Below are positions 1 to 8,532 of a DNA stretch of 64,000 nt, in pieces. The stretch comes from JBBQSN01 sp963825505. Its GTDB lineage: Bacteria > Actinomycetota > Actinomycetes > Actinomycetales > CAWJMD01. Both the position numbers and the translations under genes were made by a program. The notes beneath the pieces are model-generated. The model saw only the letters and a program-made list of their open reading frames with translations. It made no database searches and had not been told where the DNA came from. How positions within the stretch are numbered: position 1 is the first letter of the stretch; each line of letters starts with the position of its first letter. The stretch lies in contig CAWGTL010000008.1 of NCBI GenBank assembly GCA_963825505.1, positions 62,001 to 126,000 of the forward strand, in the 5' to 3' direction.

Positions 1-985
1 AGGCGGCGACGGCTCGCTGCGGTCGCGGGAGGTTGCTGCCCAGCAGGGCGAGACCGATCGCCAGCGGCCGGGCGGCGAGCAGGGCCAGCAGCGCGAAGAC
101 ATAGCCCGAGAAGGGGATCTCGCCGAGGAAGGACGGCGAGATCAGGGCGCCGAACACCAGGATCGCAGCCAGCTTGAGCAGCTCGGTGACCAGCTCCCCG
201 AACTCGGCGAACGAGGTCTCGACGTCCGGGGCGAGGGTGGCGATCGTGATGCCGGCGGTGAAGGCGGCCAGGAACAGGTTGGCGTGCGTGGCGCTGGCGA
301 TGGCGAGAACCATCAGCCCGATCGACAACCCTCCCAGGGAGGCGTACAGGGGCGTCGACGAGGTGAACCGGCTACGCAGCAGGAGAACCGACGCAGCCGG
401 CACCACGACACCGAGCGCGACTCCCAGCGCGAGCTCGGTGACCAGATCGAGGGCCGGGACGTCGTCGCGCGCCAGCACCGAGATCAGGACGAGCACCACG
501 GGAAGTGCGAGACCGTCGTTGAGCCCGCTCTCGACGTTGAGCAGGGACCGCAGGCGAGCCGGCACCTCCGCCCGACCCACGATGGCCGAGGCGAAGACCG
601 GATCGGTCGGAGCGAGCACGGCTCCGACGAGCATCGCCTCCGTCCACGACAGGCCCGCGACGTAGTGGGCCAGCACCGCGGTGACGGCGAAGGTGAGGGG
701 CATGCCCAGCACCAGCGCGCGCCCGGGGAGGCGCCACGCGCGACGCAAGTCGTTCAGTCCGACCCGCATGCCGTCGGTGTAGAGCACGCTGAAGAGCGCG
801 AGCTCGGCCAGCCCGACGACGATGCCGTCGTCCGGCTCGAGGTGCAGGATCCCCGTCATGCCCTCGCCGAGAACGAATCCCGCGAGGAGGAAGAGCACCG
901 CGGTCGACAGCACCGTGCGGTGCGCGACACCGGAGATCAGCACCCCGACGAAGAGCACCACCGCGAACGCCAGGAGCACCGCCAT
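1..985 (-). CDS. Cation:proton antiporter, CPA1 family (C-terminus off the window)
   Basis: Integral membrane Na+(K+)/H+ exchanger. Reading from the ATG at 985 gives 328 residues of nearly continuous hydrophobic helices, with the CPA1 signature LAPTDPVFASAIV (about residue 135) and VESGLNDGLALP (about residue 165) carrying the ion-binding Asp residues. The frame runs open through base 1, so the last helices and any cytoplasmic tail lie outside. An alternative ATG at 1007 is in another frame. It is divergent from the DUF421 gene and resembles the second antiporter at 1.6-2.8 kb in signature motifs; ion preference cannot be read from the sequence. Confidence 0.88.
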   Translation of the reverse strand, partial: MAVLLAFAVVLFVGVLISGVAHRTVLSTAVLFLLAGFVLGEGMTGILHLEPDDGIVVGLAELALFSVLYTDGMRVGLNDLRRAWRLPGRALVLGMPLTFAVTAVLAHYVAGLSWTEAMLVGAVLAPTDPVFASAIVGRAEVPARLRSLLNVESGLNDGLALPVVLVLISVLARDDVPALDLVTELALGVALGVVVPAASVLLLRSRFTSSTPLYASLGGLSIGLMVLAIASATHANLFLAAFTAGITIATLAPDVETSFAEFGELVTELLKLAAILVFGALISPSFLGEIPFSGYVFALLALLAARPLAIGLALLGSNLPRPQRAVAA

Positions 986-1038
986 CGCCGGACCCTATCC
1001 CCGGCATCGCTCCCGAGGGGGCCGCTCACCTGGGCGGC

Positions 1039-1044
1039 TAGGCT
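1039..1044 (+). promoter_or_regulatory. Candidate -10 box for the DUF421 gene
   Basis: TAGGCT, 30 nt upstream of the ATG at 1075, matches the actinobacterial TAnnnT -10 pattern. No convincing -35. A GAAGGGG Shine-Dalgarno-like stretch follows at about 1062-1068. Confidence 0.35.
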
Positions 1045-1074
1045 CCGGAACCACCCGACGAGAAGGGGCCGCTC

Positions 1075-1590
1075 ATGTGGTTCGACGACTGGAACGACCT
1101 CGTCCGGATCATCGTGGTGGCGCCGGTCGCCTACTGCTCACTGGTGGCGGTCTTGCGCCTCACCGGCAAGAGGACGCTGTCGAAGCTCAACGCCTTCGAC
1201 CTGGTCGTCACCGTGGCGATCGGGTCGACCCTCGCGACGGTGGTGCTCAGCGCGGACGTCAGCATCGCCGAAGGGGTCCTGGCCCTGATCCTCCTGGTCG
1301 TCCTGCAGCTCGTCGTCACCTGGACCTCGGTGCGCTTCCGCGTCGTCGAACGGTTGGCGAAGTCGGAGCCGACGCTGGTGTACCGCAACGACTTCCTCGA
1401 CGCGGCGATGCGGCGCGAACGCGTGACGCGGGACGAGGTCCGACAGGTCGCCCGCGCGGAGGGGCACGCCACCCTGGACGGCGTCGCCGCCGTCGTGCTC
1501 GAGACGGACGGCACGCTGAGCATCCTGGACGCCGTCCCGACCGACCTGCCTGGGTCTGAGGACCGTCACCCCGGCCGCGACCGCGCGTAG
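1075..1590 (+). CDS. DUF421 domain (YetF/YcaP-like) membrane protein
   Basis: 171 aa. The first ~90 residues form three hydrophobic helices with the family pattern LRLTGKRTLSKLNAFDLVVT and VAIGSTLAT; the C-terminal half is a small soluble domain with the typical short strand LVYRND and a helical segment. Family members sit in the cytoplasmic membrane; no reaction is established. The 3' end overlaps the end of the convergent antiporter by 25 nt. Lying between two CPA1 antiporters, it may take part in ion or envelope homeostasis, but that is inference from position only. Confidence 0.85.
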   Translation: MWFDDWNDLVRIIVVAPVAYCSLVAVLRLTGKRTLSKLNAFDLVVTVAIGSTLATVVLSADVSIAEGVLALILLVVLQLVVTWTSVRFRVVERLAKSEPTLVYRNDFLDAAMRRERVTRDEVRQVARAEGHATLDGVAAVVLETDGTLSILDAVPTDLPGSEDRHPGRDRA

Positions 1591-2771
1591 AGGCGTCGAC
1601 CCGGTAGCGACGTCACGCCGAAGACGACGACACCGACCGCGACGACCAGCGTCCCCGCAGCGAACAACCGCTCGTCCTGGACGCCCTCGTGCGCCGCGTG
1701 CGCCAGGTAGAAGAGCGCGCTGACGCCCATCGGCCCGAACCACCCGAGGAACGAGGCGTCAGCCCGCGCGAGCCCCAGGGGCCGTGCGAGCAGGAGGACG
1801 ACGGGCAGCCGTCGGAGCAGCAGCACGGCCGGCACGAAGACGAGCGCGGCCGGTCCGAGGTCCCACCACCCGTGCAGCGGCAGGACCAGACCGAGGACCA
1901 GGAAGAGCGGCAGCACGGCGTACCTGTTGACCGCTTCGTCGATGCCCTCCTGCGCCACCCGAGGGTCGTCCCCGACGACGCGGTTGTAGGCCAGGCCGGC
2001 GACGAAGACCGCCAGCACACCCGCGGTCCCGGCCACGCGCGCCAGGCCCAGCACGGCGACGGCCAGCAGCAGCGTGAACACCAGCTCCGGTCCTCGCGTC
2101 ACCGTCCTGCGCCGGACCGCGGAGTCCATCAGCCGGCCCGCGCCCGCCCCGGTCACCAGGCCGATGAGCGTTCCGCCCAGCACCTCCCAGGCGAGCCGGC
2201 CGACGGCGTCCCCAGCGCTGGTCGCCGGCAGCACGGCCGCCACCGCCAGACCGACGAGCGGCAGCGCGAGTCCGTCGTTGGCCCCGCTCTCGACGGTGAT
2301 CAGCTTGCGCAGGCGTGCGGGCAGGTCCTTCGTGGCCGGCTCCCCGGAGACGACCGATGCGGCGAGCACGGGGTCGGTGGGGCTCAGGCAGGCGCCGACC
2401 AGCAGAGCCAGCGCCATCGGCAACCCGAGGAGCAGCGACGCCGCTCCTGCTGCCAGCGCCATGACGGGCATCACGACGACGAGCAGGACCAGCACAGGTC
2501 GGACGAGGCAGCGCAGCCCGGTCGCCGGGAACCGCAGGGCCGCCGCCATCACCGACCACGCGAGCAGCAGCCTGCTGCCTTCCAGCAGGGTCGTGTCGCG
2601 CTGCTCGGGTGTCAGCTCGAGCGCCCCGAGCAGGTACGGCCCGAGGACCACCCCGGCACCGAGCATGACCATGGGCTCGGTGAGCGGGAGGTTCCTGAGC
2701 TGACGGCTGCGGAGCGCCAGCAGCACCCCGCACGTCCCGACCACCGCGTAGACCAGGTGCACGCGCTCCAT
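1566..2771 (-). CDS. Cation:proton antiporter, CPA1 family
   Basis: 401 aa polytopic membrane protein predicted to exchange Na+ or K+ for H+. It carries CLSPTDPVLAASVV (about residue 138) and VESGANDGLALPLVGLA (about 168), the paired Asp-containing motifs of CPA1 exchangers, and ends in a short basic tail with no C-terminal regulatory domain. I chose the ATG at 2771 because it places the first helix directly after the start; an in-frame GTG at 2795 would add eight residues rich in Arg. Convergent with DUF421 (25-nt overlap). The related partial antiporter at the window start suggests an old duplication. Confidence 0.88.
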   Translation of the reverse strand: MERVHLVYAVVGTCGVLLALRSRQLRNLPLTEPMVMLGAGVVLGPYLLGALELTPEQRDTTLLEGSRLLLAWSVMAAALRFPATGLRCLVRPVLVLLVVVMPVMALAAGAASLLLGLPMALALLVGACLSPTDPVLAASVVSGEPATKDLPARLRKLITVESGANDGLALPLVGLAVAAVLPATSAGDAVGRLAWEVLGGTLIGLVTGAGAGRLMDSAVRRRTVTRGPELVFTLLLAVAVLGLARVAGTAGVLAVFVAGLAYNRVVGDDPRVAQEGIDEAVNRYAVLPLFLVLGLVLPLHGWWDLGPAALVFVPAVLLLRRLPVVLLLARPLGLARADASFLGWFGPMGVSALFYLAHAAHEGVQDERLFAAGTLVVAVGVVVFGVTSLPGRRLYARSRPG

Positions 2772-2903
2772 CCGTCTCGGTCGCCGGAGGTCCACGCTCC
2801 CACACGCTCCCTGGGTGCTGCGCAGGAGCGTGCTCCCGACCGGAGCGGTCGGAGTAACGCCGAGACGCTCTCGGCCGATGCTCGCTACGAACGCCTCGAC
2901 GAC

Positions 2904-2937
2904 ACCCGGGCGCGGTGGGGACCGCTCCCGCCCGGGT
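2904..2937. other. Inverted repeat in the 2772-3028 intergenic region
   Basis: ACCCGGGCG and CGCCCGGGT form a perfect 9-bp stem around a 16-nt spacer that can itself pair (GGT/ACC). It lies between the divergent antiporter and HAD-IIA genes, so a terminator role is unlikely; a regulatory role is possible. Nothing else was recognised in this gap apart from the box at 3017. Confidence 0.3.
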
Positions 2938-3016
2938 CACGAGGGGCATCGGACCCGGGCGGGGGCCGCACCGCGGCTGGGAGCGACGTGCCGGGGCGGT
3001 CTGCGTCCGGCGGCCC

Positions 3017-3022
3017 TAGGCT
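3017..3022 (+). promoter_or_regulatory. -10 box for a leaderless HAD-IIA transcript
   Basis: TAGGCT ends exactly 6 nt before the ATG at 3029, the geometry expected when transcription starts at the initiation codon. There is no Shine-Dalgarno sequence before this ATG, which supports leaderless expression. Confidence 0.5.
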
Positions 3023-3028
3023 CGCCCC

Positions 3029-3808
3029 ATGACCGAGCGGCAGCCGGTGGAGTGCTGGCTCACCGACATGGACGGCGTGCTGGTGCACGAGGGGACCGCG
3101 CTGCCCGGGGCGTCTGACTTCATCGACCGGCTGGTCGCCCGCGAGCGCCGGTTCCTCGTGCTGACCAACAACTCGATCTACACCCCCCGCGACCTCGCGG
3201 CGCGGCTCCGGGCCAGCGGCCTCGTGGTGCCGGAGGAGTCGATCTGGACCTCCGCCCTGGCGACGGCGCAGTTCGTCTCCGACCAGGTCCCGGACGGGTC
3301 GGCGTACGTGATCGGCGAGGCCGGGCTGACCACCGCGCTGCACGAGGTCGGCTACGTGATGACCGACACCGATCCCGACTACGTGGTGCTGGGGGAGACC
3401 CGCACCTACTCGTTCGAGGGCATCACCCGGGCGATCCGGCTGGTCGAGGCGGGCGCGCGCTTCATCGCCACCAACCCCGACCCGACCGGGCCGTCGGCGG
3501 AGGGGTCGATCCCAGCCACCGGCGCGGTGGCCGCGCTCATCACGCGCGCCACCGGCGCGGAGCCCTACGTGATCGGCAAGCCGAACCCGATGATGTTCCG
3601 CTCGGCGATGGACCGGATCGACGCGCACTCGGCCACCACCGCGATGGTCGGCGACCGGATGGACACCGACGTCGTCGCCGGCATCGAGGCCGGCCTGGAG
3701 ACCACTCTGGTCCTCACCGGCTCGACCCGGCGCGACCAGGTCGACCGGTTCCCGTACCGCCCGACGCGCGTCGTCGACTCGATCGCCGACCTCGTCGACC
3801 TGGTCTGA
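3029..3808 (+). CDS. HAD-IIA family phosphatase (NagD/4-nitrophenylphosphatase-like)
   Basis: 259 aa cytoplasmic HAD hydrolase. Motif I is DMDGVLVHEG (nucleophile Asp13 and acid/base Asp15), motif II VLTNNS, motif III the Lys of IGKPNP, motif IV MVGDRMDTDVVAG binding Mg2+. The C2-type cap between motifs II and III places it in subfamily IIA with NagD, phosphoglycolate and pyridoxal phosphatases; substrate is not predictable. The YihY-like gene follows after 4 nt, so the two are probably cotranscribed. Start supported by the leaderless promoter spacing. Confidence 0.9.
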   Translation: MTERQPVECWLTDMDGVLVHEGTALPGASDFIDRLVARERRFLVLTNNSIYTPRDLAARLRASGLVVPEESIWTSALATAQFVSDQVPDGSAYVIGEAGLTTALHEVGYVMTDTDPDYVVLGETRTYSFEGITRAIRLVEAGARFIATNPDPTGPSAEGSIPATGAVAALITRATGAEPYVIGKPNPMMFRSAMDRIDAHSATTAMVGDRMDTDVVAGIEAGLETTLVLTGSTRRDQVDRFPYRPTRVVDSIADLVDLV

Positions 3809-3812
3809 CCGG

Positions 3813-4700
3813 GTGCCGTCTGCCGACCCGGGCACGGACCCGGGCACCGTGCCGTGGCGCGAGGTGCTGCGCCGCCTCCCGCGCGCCACGACCTCCGCGC
3901 TCCGCGGGCCCGACCTGCCGCTGCACGGCGCCGCCCTGACGTTCTACGCCGCGCTCGCGGTCGTGCCGACCCTGCTCGTCGCCGCGCGCCTGGCGGTGCT
4001 GCTGGTGGGGCCGGACCGGATGGGCGAGCTGGCGGGGTCGCTCGAGGACGCGCTGCCGCAGGCGCTCGACGCCGGACCGGTCGCGCGTGCCCTGATCGAG
4101 AGCGGGATCCACCTCGGGCTGCTCGGTGTCGTCGTGGCGGTGCTGCCTGCCAGCCTGTACGGCGAGGGTCTCCGTCGGGCCTGCGCCTCGCTCGGCGGGG
4201 TCGACGCCGGCCGGTTCGCCGGCTGGCGCGGACGGCTCGGCGCGCTGCCCGTGGTCGTCGTCGCGCCCGGTCTGCTCGTGGGCGTGCTCGCCGTGACGCC
4301 GCTGCTGGCCGACCTGCTCGGCACCGGCCCGGCGCGCACCGCGCTCGGCACCTACATCGGCCTGAACGTCACCTGGATCGCCCTCAGTGTGGTCCTGGCG
4401 TGGGTCTTCGTCGCGGTGGTGCCGGATGCCCCGCCACCGCGTCAGGCCGTCGTCGGCGGTGTGGTCACCGCCGCGTTCGTCGCCGGGTTCCTGCAGGGTT
4501 TCGTGCTGTTCCTCTCCCTGCCGATCGACCTCGGCCTGCCGTTCGGAGGGCTCACGGGGGTGGGCGCCGCCGTGGCGGTGCTGCTGTGGCTCTGGGTGCT
4601 CCACCTCGTGGTGCTCGTCGGCTGGGTGGCCACCCGGCAGGCGGGGCGGCTGCGGTCCGGCGCGCGCGACGACCTGCCCGAACGTATGATCGAACCGTGA
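3813..4700 (+). CDS. YihY/virulence factor BrkB family membrane protein
   Basis: 295 aa. Begins with a short cytosolic segment, then the family pattern LHGAALTFYAALAVVPTLLV (residues ~35-55) and about six helices, ending in a charged tail. Members were once called ribonuclease BN by mistake; they are inner-membrane proteins of unknown activity. GTG start at 3813, four bases after the HAD-IIA stop; its own stop overlaps the next start (GTGA), so it is the middle gene of a three-gene unit. Confidence 0.82.
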   Translation: MPSADPGTDPGTVPWREVLRRLPRATTSALRGPDLPLHGAALTFYAALAVVPTLLVAARLAVLLVGPDRMGELAGSLEDALPQALDAGPVARALIESGIHLGLLGVVVAVLPASLYGEGLRRACASLGGVDAGRFAGWRGRLGALPVVVVAPGLLVGVLAVTPLLADLLGTGPARTALGTYIGLNVTWIALSVVLAWVFVAVVPDAPPPRQAVVGGVVTAAFVAGFLQGFVLFLSLPIDLGLPFGGLTGVGAAVAVLLWLWVLHLVVLVGWVATRQAGRLRSGARDDLPERMIEP

Positions 4701-4906
4701 CCGAGAACCAGCCCGTCACGGGCAGCCCCGAGAAGGACCCGCAGGAGTGGACCACCGGCGACGAGCCGGTCACCGGTCCGCAGCTGAGCTACCTGGAGAC
4801 GCTCGCCCGCGAGGCAGGTGAGGAGGTCCCGGCCGACCTCACCAAGGCCAGGGCGTCCGAGCTCATCGACGAGCTGCAGCAGCGGACGGGCCGCGGCGCG
4901 TCCTGA
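4697..4906 (+). CDS. DUF3072 domain small protein
   Basis: 69 aa, acidic and hydrophilic. The C-terminal two thirds carry the DUF3072 pattern: GPQLSYLETLAREAGEEVP, then TKARASELIDELQQRTGRG, which resembles the SAP-like/Tn-type helical motif seen in such actinobacterial proteins. GTG start at 4697 overlaps the stop of the YihY-like gene (GTGA), indicating translational coupling. Function unknown. Confidence 0.8.
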   Translation: MTENQPVTGSPEKDPQEWTTGDEPVTGPQLSYLETLAREAGEEVPADLTKARASELIDELQQRTGRGAS

Positions 4907-4931
4907 GCCGCGCACCGCTCGACCGGGGTGG

Positions 4932-5168
4932 TCAGCCCATCAGCCGTCCGACGAACAACAGGCTGGTGACCAGGACGACGAGCACGATCGCGGCGGCCAC
5001 GAAGAACGGGGTCTTGCTGCGTCCGCCGGCTCCGGGCGTGGTGCGGCCGCCGGCCCCGCCGGTGTCGCCCGTCCCCGAGTCCGGCGGGGTCTCACCGGGC
5101 GGCACGCCGCCGCCCGGCTCGAGCCCGGTCGCGTCGGAGGGGTCGGGGTCGCGCGGTCCGCTGCTCAT
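4932..5168 (-). CDS. DUF6480 family small membrane protein
   Basis: 78 aa. The N-terminal half has the recognisable proline/glycine-rich pattern DPDPSDATGLEPGGGVPPGE, followed by a single hydrophobic helix (about residues 54-74, FFVAAAIVLVVLVTSLLFVG) and a four-residue tail. It would be a single-pass membrane protein. ATG at 5168 overlaps the stop of the reductase gene (ATGA), so it is the last gene of the polyketide/isoprenoid operon; whether it belongs to that pathway is unclear. DUF6480 has no known function. Confidence 0.78.
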   Translation of the reverse strand: MSSGPRDPDPSDATGLEPGGGVPPGETPPDSGTGDTGGAGGRTTPGAGGRSKTPFFVAAAIVLVVLVTSLLFVGRLMG

Positions 5169-6319
5169 GCACCCACCCTGCGTCCACGTCCACGACCTCG
5201 CACGCCGAGGAGCACCGCGCCGGCGGCCCGGGGGGTGAGGAGCCCGTCCCCGAGACCGACCTCCACCAGGGTGTCGAAGACGTACCGGTCGCGGGCGGCG
5301 GCGGCGATGCCCGCGTCGACCACGCGGGGTGAGCGGGTGAGCGCGGCCACGACGTCGGTGCCGAGCAGGTGGCGCCCGAGAGATCGCCGCAGGGCCGCCC
5401 GGTAGGCGCGCCCGGGGTCGGTGCTGTCGCCCACCGCCGCCTCGCCGGCCAGCCGCCCCGAGAGCACCGCGTAGTAGATCCCCTCGCCCGTCAGCGGGTT
5501 GATCATCCCCGCGGCGTCGCCCGCGAGGAGCACCCGGCCGTCCGGCTGACGGGCGCGACCGGTGCTCAGCGGCAGCAGGTGCGCCCGCCATCGCTGCGCC
5601 GCGTCGCCCGCGCCGGGCAGCAGCAGGTCGAGCCGCTGCAGCAGGTCGGCCCTCGTCAGCTCGCGGCCGGGCGACAGCACCTCGCCGTACCCCACGTTGG
5701 CCGTGCCGTCACCAACCGGGAACGACCACGCGTACGCCGGCCACGACGTGGGCGCGAACGTGATCACCTGCGCCGCAGCGCGATCGGAGGTGACGGGTGC
5801 GTACCCACGGATCGCGACGGCCGTCCTCCGCCGCGCGTGCACGCTGCCGACCGCCCGGCGCAGCACCGACCCGGCGCCGTCGGCCGCCACGAGTACCCGC
5901 GCTCGGATGCTCCCGTCGAGCACCACGTCGGCGCCCTGCCGCTCGACCGTCCGGACCCGGTGCCGGCGCAGCTCGGCCCCGCGCTGCACCGCAGCGCGCA
6001 CGATCCGCTCGTCGAGCACGGCCCGTGGCACCACGTGCGCGGGCCGGTTCATGTCACCGGCCACGGCCGGGCCCGCGGGCCGACCGAGCTCGAGCCGGCT
6101 CACCGGCGGGTACCCGTCCGTGACACCGCGCACGTCGAGGTCGGCCAGCACGTCGACCGCGTGCGGCGCGATGCCGTCGCCGCATGCCTTGTCGCGCGGG
6201 AAGTCGTCGCGGTCGAGCAGCAGCACCCGGGCGTCCGGACGGCGGTCGAGCGCGGCGACCGCGGCGGTGCTGCCGGCGGGTCCGCCGCCGACGACGACGA
6301 GGTCCCAGGTCGCGCTCAC
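5165..6319 (-). CDS. Geranylgeranyl reductase-family FAD-dependent oxidoreductase
   Basis: 384 aa flavoprotein. The FAD dinucleotide motif VVVGGGPAGSTAA is at the N-terminus, then the family signature DFPRDKACGDGIAP, and the second FAD site LLAGDAAGMINPLTGEGIYY near residue 290. Such enzymes saturate prenyl chains (menaquinone, archaeal lipids, chlorophyll phytyl) or hydroxylate aromatics. GTG at 6319 was chosen because it puts the Rossmann strand at residue 5; the open frame extends further upstream but there overlaps idi. It follows idi by 10 nt, consistent with reduction of an isoprenoid chain made in this pathway. Substrate is inference. Confidence 0.85.
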   Translation of the reverse strand: MSATWDLVVVGGGPAGSTAAVAALDRRPDARVLLLDRDDFPRDKACGDGIAPHAVDVLADLDVRGVTDGYPPVSRLELGRPAGPAVAGDMNRPAHVVPRAVLDERIVRAAVQRGAELRRHRVRTVERQGADVVLDGSIRARVLVAADGAGSVLRRAVGSVHARRRTAVAIRGYAPVTSDRAAAQVITFAPTSWPAYAWSFPVGDGTANVGYGEVLSPGRELTRADLLQRLDLLLPGAGDAAQRWRAHLLPLSTGRARQPDGRVLLAGDAAGMINPLTGEGIYYAVLSGRLAGEAAVGDSTDPGRAYRAALRRSLGRHLLGTDVVAALTRSPRVVDAGIAAAARDRYVFDTLVEVGLGDGLLTPRAAGAVLLGVRGRGRGRRVGA

Positions 6320-6329
6320 CCGGACGTGC

Positions 6330-6926
6330 TCACCGAAGCGCCGGCGGCAGCTCGTCCGGGTCGGCCGTCGGCCAGCGCGACGGGTCCGGCCCGAGGGTGA
6401 CGAGCTGGGCCACCTGCTCGGTGCACCAGGGCGACACCGCGCGCGACCCGTCCAGCACGGCGGCGGCGAACGCGGGCCAGGGCTCCCACTGCGTCTCCTC
6501 GACCTCGGTGGGGTCCGGGAGCAGGTCGTCGCCGACCGATCGGGCCACCAGGACGGGGCAGATCTCGTTCTCCACCACACCGTCCATCTCGGCGCGGTAG
6601 CGGAAGCGTGGCAGCACCACACGGGCGTCGGTGAGGACCAGCCCGAGCTCCTGCTCGGCGCGTCGGGTGGCGGCGCCGACGAGGTCCTCGCCGGGACCGG
6701 GGTGGCCGCACACGGTGTTGGTCCACACGCCGGGGAAGGTGCGCTTGCCGAGGGCGCGTCGGGTGACGAGCAGCCGTCCCCGGCCGTCGAGCACGTAGGC
6801 CGAGAACGCCAGGTGCAGCGGGGTCTCCTCGTGGTGCACCAGGGCCTTGTCCATCGTCCCGGCGGCCCGCCCTCGCTCGTCGAGCAGCACGACCACCTCA
6901 GGCGTCTCGCGGGCGGTCGCGGTCAC
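6330..6926 (-). CDS. idi: Isopentenyl-diphosphate delta-isomerase, type 1
   Basis: 198 aa Nudix-fold enzyme interconverting IPP and DMAPP. Diagnostic motifs: TFPGVWTNTVCGHPGPGE with catalytic Cys73, the Nudix box around residues 80-100 (AATRRAEQELGL), and ENEICPV with the metal/catalytic Glu119/Glu121. Length fits bacterial Idi-1. GTG at 6926 overlaps the stop of the preceding flavoprotein gene (GTGA). Its presence in this operon implies a demand for DMAPP-primed prenyl diphosphate, matching the nearby UbiA prenyltransferase and reductase. Confidence 0.92.
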   Translation of the reverse strand: MTATARETPEVVVLLDERGRAAGTMDKALVHHEETPLHLAFSAYVLDGRGRLLVTRRALGKRTFPGVWTNTVCGHPGPGEDLVGAATRRAEQELGLVLTDARVVLPRFRYRAEMDGVVENEICPVLVARSVGDDLLPDPTEVEETQWEPWPAFAAAVLDGSRAVSPWCTEQVAQLVTLGPDPSRWPTADPDELPPALR

Positions 6927-8014
6927 GACGCCACCGCCGTGGTCGCGCGTGCAGCGGGCGACGCGGGCCGCGCGAGCTCGCGCACCGCCGCGCCGAAGAC
7001 CGCGGGCAGCAACCGGGCCGCCGGGACGATCACCCGCCGCACGGGAGGCAGCCGGGTGGCGTGCACCAGGCCGCCGGTGAGAGCCGCGTACCGGCGGTTG
7101 GCCGTCCGCCAGGCCGGCTCGTACCGAGCGGGGTCGTGGTGCAGCACGGCGTCGACGGCGCAGCGCGCCTGCACCAGGCCGAGGGCGACGCCCTCACCGG
7201 TGAGGGCGTCGACGTAGCCGGCCGCATCGCCCACGAGCAGGACGCGGCCGCTGACCCGGCGCGACGACCGCTGCCGGAGCGGGCCAGCACCGAGAGTTCC
7301 ACCCACCACCTCCGCGTCGACGAGACGATCTGCGAGAGAGGGGAACTGGGTGACGAGCAGATCGAACCCGGCACGCTCACGGGTCAGGAGGGCGACCCCG
7401 ACGAGGTCGTCGGCCACGGGGGTCACGTACGCCTCGGCCGTGGGCCCCCAGTGCACCTGCACGTGGTCGTCCCACGGCGCCAGACGGAGGTGCCGCCGCA
7501 GGCCGTGACGGGACGACGACGAGCGCACCGGGCGGTCGAGGCCGAGCTGCTTGCGTACGGGGGAGTGCAGTCCGTCGGCGGCCAGCAGGTACCGCGACCG
7601 CAGCGGGTCGGCGCCCTCGAGCCCCAGCACCACGGCGTCGTCGTCCTGCTGCACCGTGGTCGCGGTCACCCGCACCACCGGGACCCCGGCAGCCGTGACG
7701 GCCGCGCCGAGAGACCGCGCCAGCGCCGTGCGGCGCACACCGCGCCCGTCGCCGTGGCCGAAGGAGACCGCGACGTCGCGGCGTCCGTCGGTGTACCGGA
7801 TGCCGGTGAGCGGCCGACCCGGGACGTCGACGCCGAGCTGCGCCAGCTCACGCAGCCCACCCGGCATGAGGCCCTCGCCGCACGCCTTGTCGACCGGTGG
7901 TGTCCGTCGCTCGACCACGACGACCGACAGCCCTGCACGTGCGGCCCGGAGCGCCGCCGCCAGGCCGACCGGCCCGCCGCCGACGACCACCAGGTCGAGC
8001 GAGGGGGTGCTCAC
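6923..8014 (-). CDS. FAD-dependent oxidoreductase/monooxygenase (SrsC- or GGR-like)
   Basis: 363 aa. FAD motif VVVGGGPVGLAAALRAARAG at residues 9-28, signature VDKACGEGLMPGGL at ~41-54, and the second flavin motif LLVGDAAGYVDALTGEGVAL near residue 265. It resembles the aromatic-ring hydroxylases that act on alkylresorcinols (SrsC of the Streptomyces srsABC phenolic-lipid pathway) as well as geranylgeranyl reductases. Placed right after the methyltransferase and polyketide synthase, as in srs loci, a ring-hydroxylating role giving a quinone is the best inference. GTG start at 8014 overlaps the methyltransferase stop. Confidence 0.83.
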   Translation of the reverse strand: MSTPSLDLVVVGGGPVGLAAALRAARAGLSVVVVERRTPPVDKACGEGLMPGGLRELAQLGVDVPGRPLTGIRYTDGRRDVAVSFGHGDGRGVRRTALARSLGAAVTAAGVPVVRVTATTVQQDDDAVVLGLEGADPLRSRYLLAADGLHSPVRKQLGLDRPVRSSSSRHGLRRHLRLAPWDDHVQVHWGPTAEAYVTPVADDLVGVALLTRERAGFDLLVTQFPSLADRLVDAEVVGGTLGAGPLRQRSSRRVSGRVLLVGDAAGYVDALTGEGVALGLVQARCAVDAVLHHDPARYEPAWRTANRRYAALTGGLVHATRLPPVRRVIVPAARLLPAVFGAAVRELARPASPAARATTAVAS

Positions 8015-8532
8015 GCGGCGGCCCCGGCCAGTGCACGGTCCTCGACGCGGACCCGCGTCCGCAGCAGGACGGCGTTGAGCACGGTGAACGCCGTGGCCGT
8101 GAGCCAGGCGGTGTGCACGAGGGGCAGCGCCACTCCCTCCACCACCACCGCGACGTAGTTGGGGTGCCGAAGGAACCGGTACGGGCCGCGGGTGACCAGC
8201 TCGTCACCCGGGACGACCACGACGCGGGTCGACCAGTGCCGCCCGAGCGAGGTGATGCACCACCACCGCAGCGCCTGCGATGCCACGGCCAGCGCGAGGG
8301 CCGTCCACCCGAGCACGGGGTGGAACACCCGGCCCAGCAGCCACACCTCGAGCAGCGCGCCCACCAGGAACCCGGTGTGCAGGAGCACCATCGCCGGGTA
8401 GTGCGATCGACCGTGCTCGGCTCCGCCACGCGCCAGCGCCCACGCCACGTTGCGCCGGGTCAGCAGCAGCTCGGCCAGCCGTTCCAGGCCGACCAGCAGC
8501 AGCAGCACGGTGAACCACTCCTGCGAGCCCAT
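8011..8532 (-). CDS. Isoprenylcysteine carboxyl methyltransferase-like membrane methyltransferase
   Basis: 173 aa with four to five hydrophobic segments. The C-terminal catalytic core has the ICMT/PEMT pattern RGPYRFLRHPNYVAVVVEG (His and Pro of RHPNY line the SAM site). Bacterial ICMT-like proteins beside type III polyketide synthases O-methylate the phenolic lipid (SrsB type), so I infer that substrate rather than a prenylated protein. ATG at 8532 overlaps the synthase stop (ATGA). Confidence 0.85.
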   Translation of the reverse strand: MGSQEWFTVLLLLVGLERLAELLLTRRNVAWALARGGAEHGRSHYPAMVLLHTGFLVGALLEVWLLGRVFHPVLGWTALALAVASQALRWWCITSLGRHWSTRVVVVPGDELVTRGPYRFLRHPNYVAVVVEGVALPLVHTAWLTATAFTVLNAVLLRTRVRVEDRALAGAAA

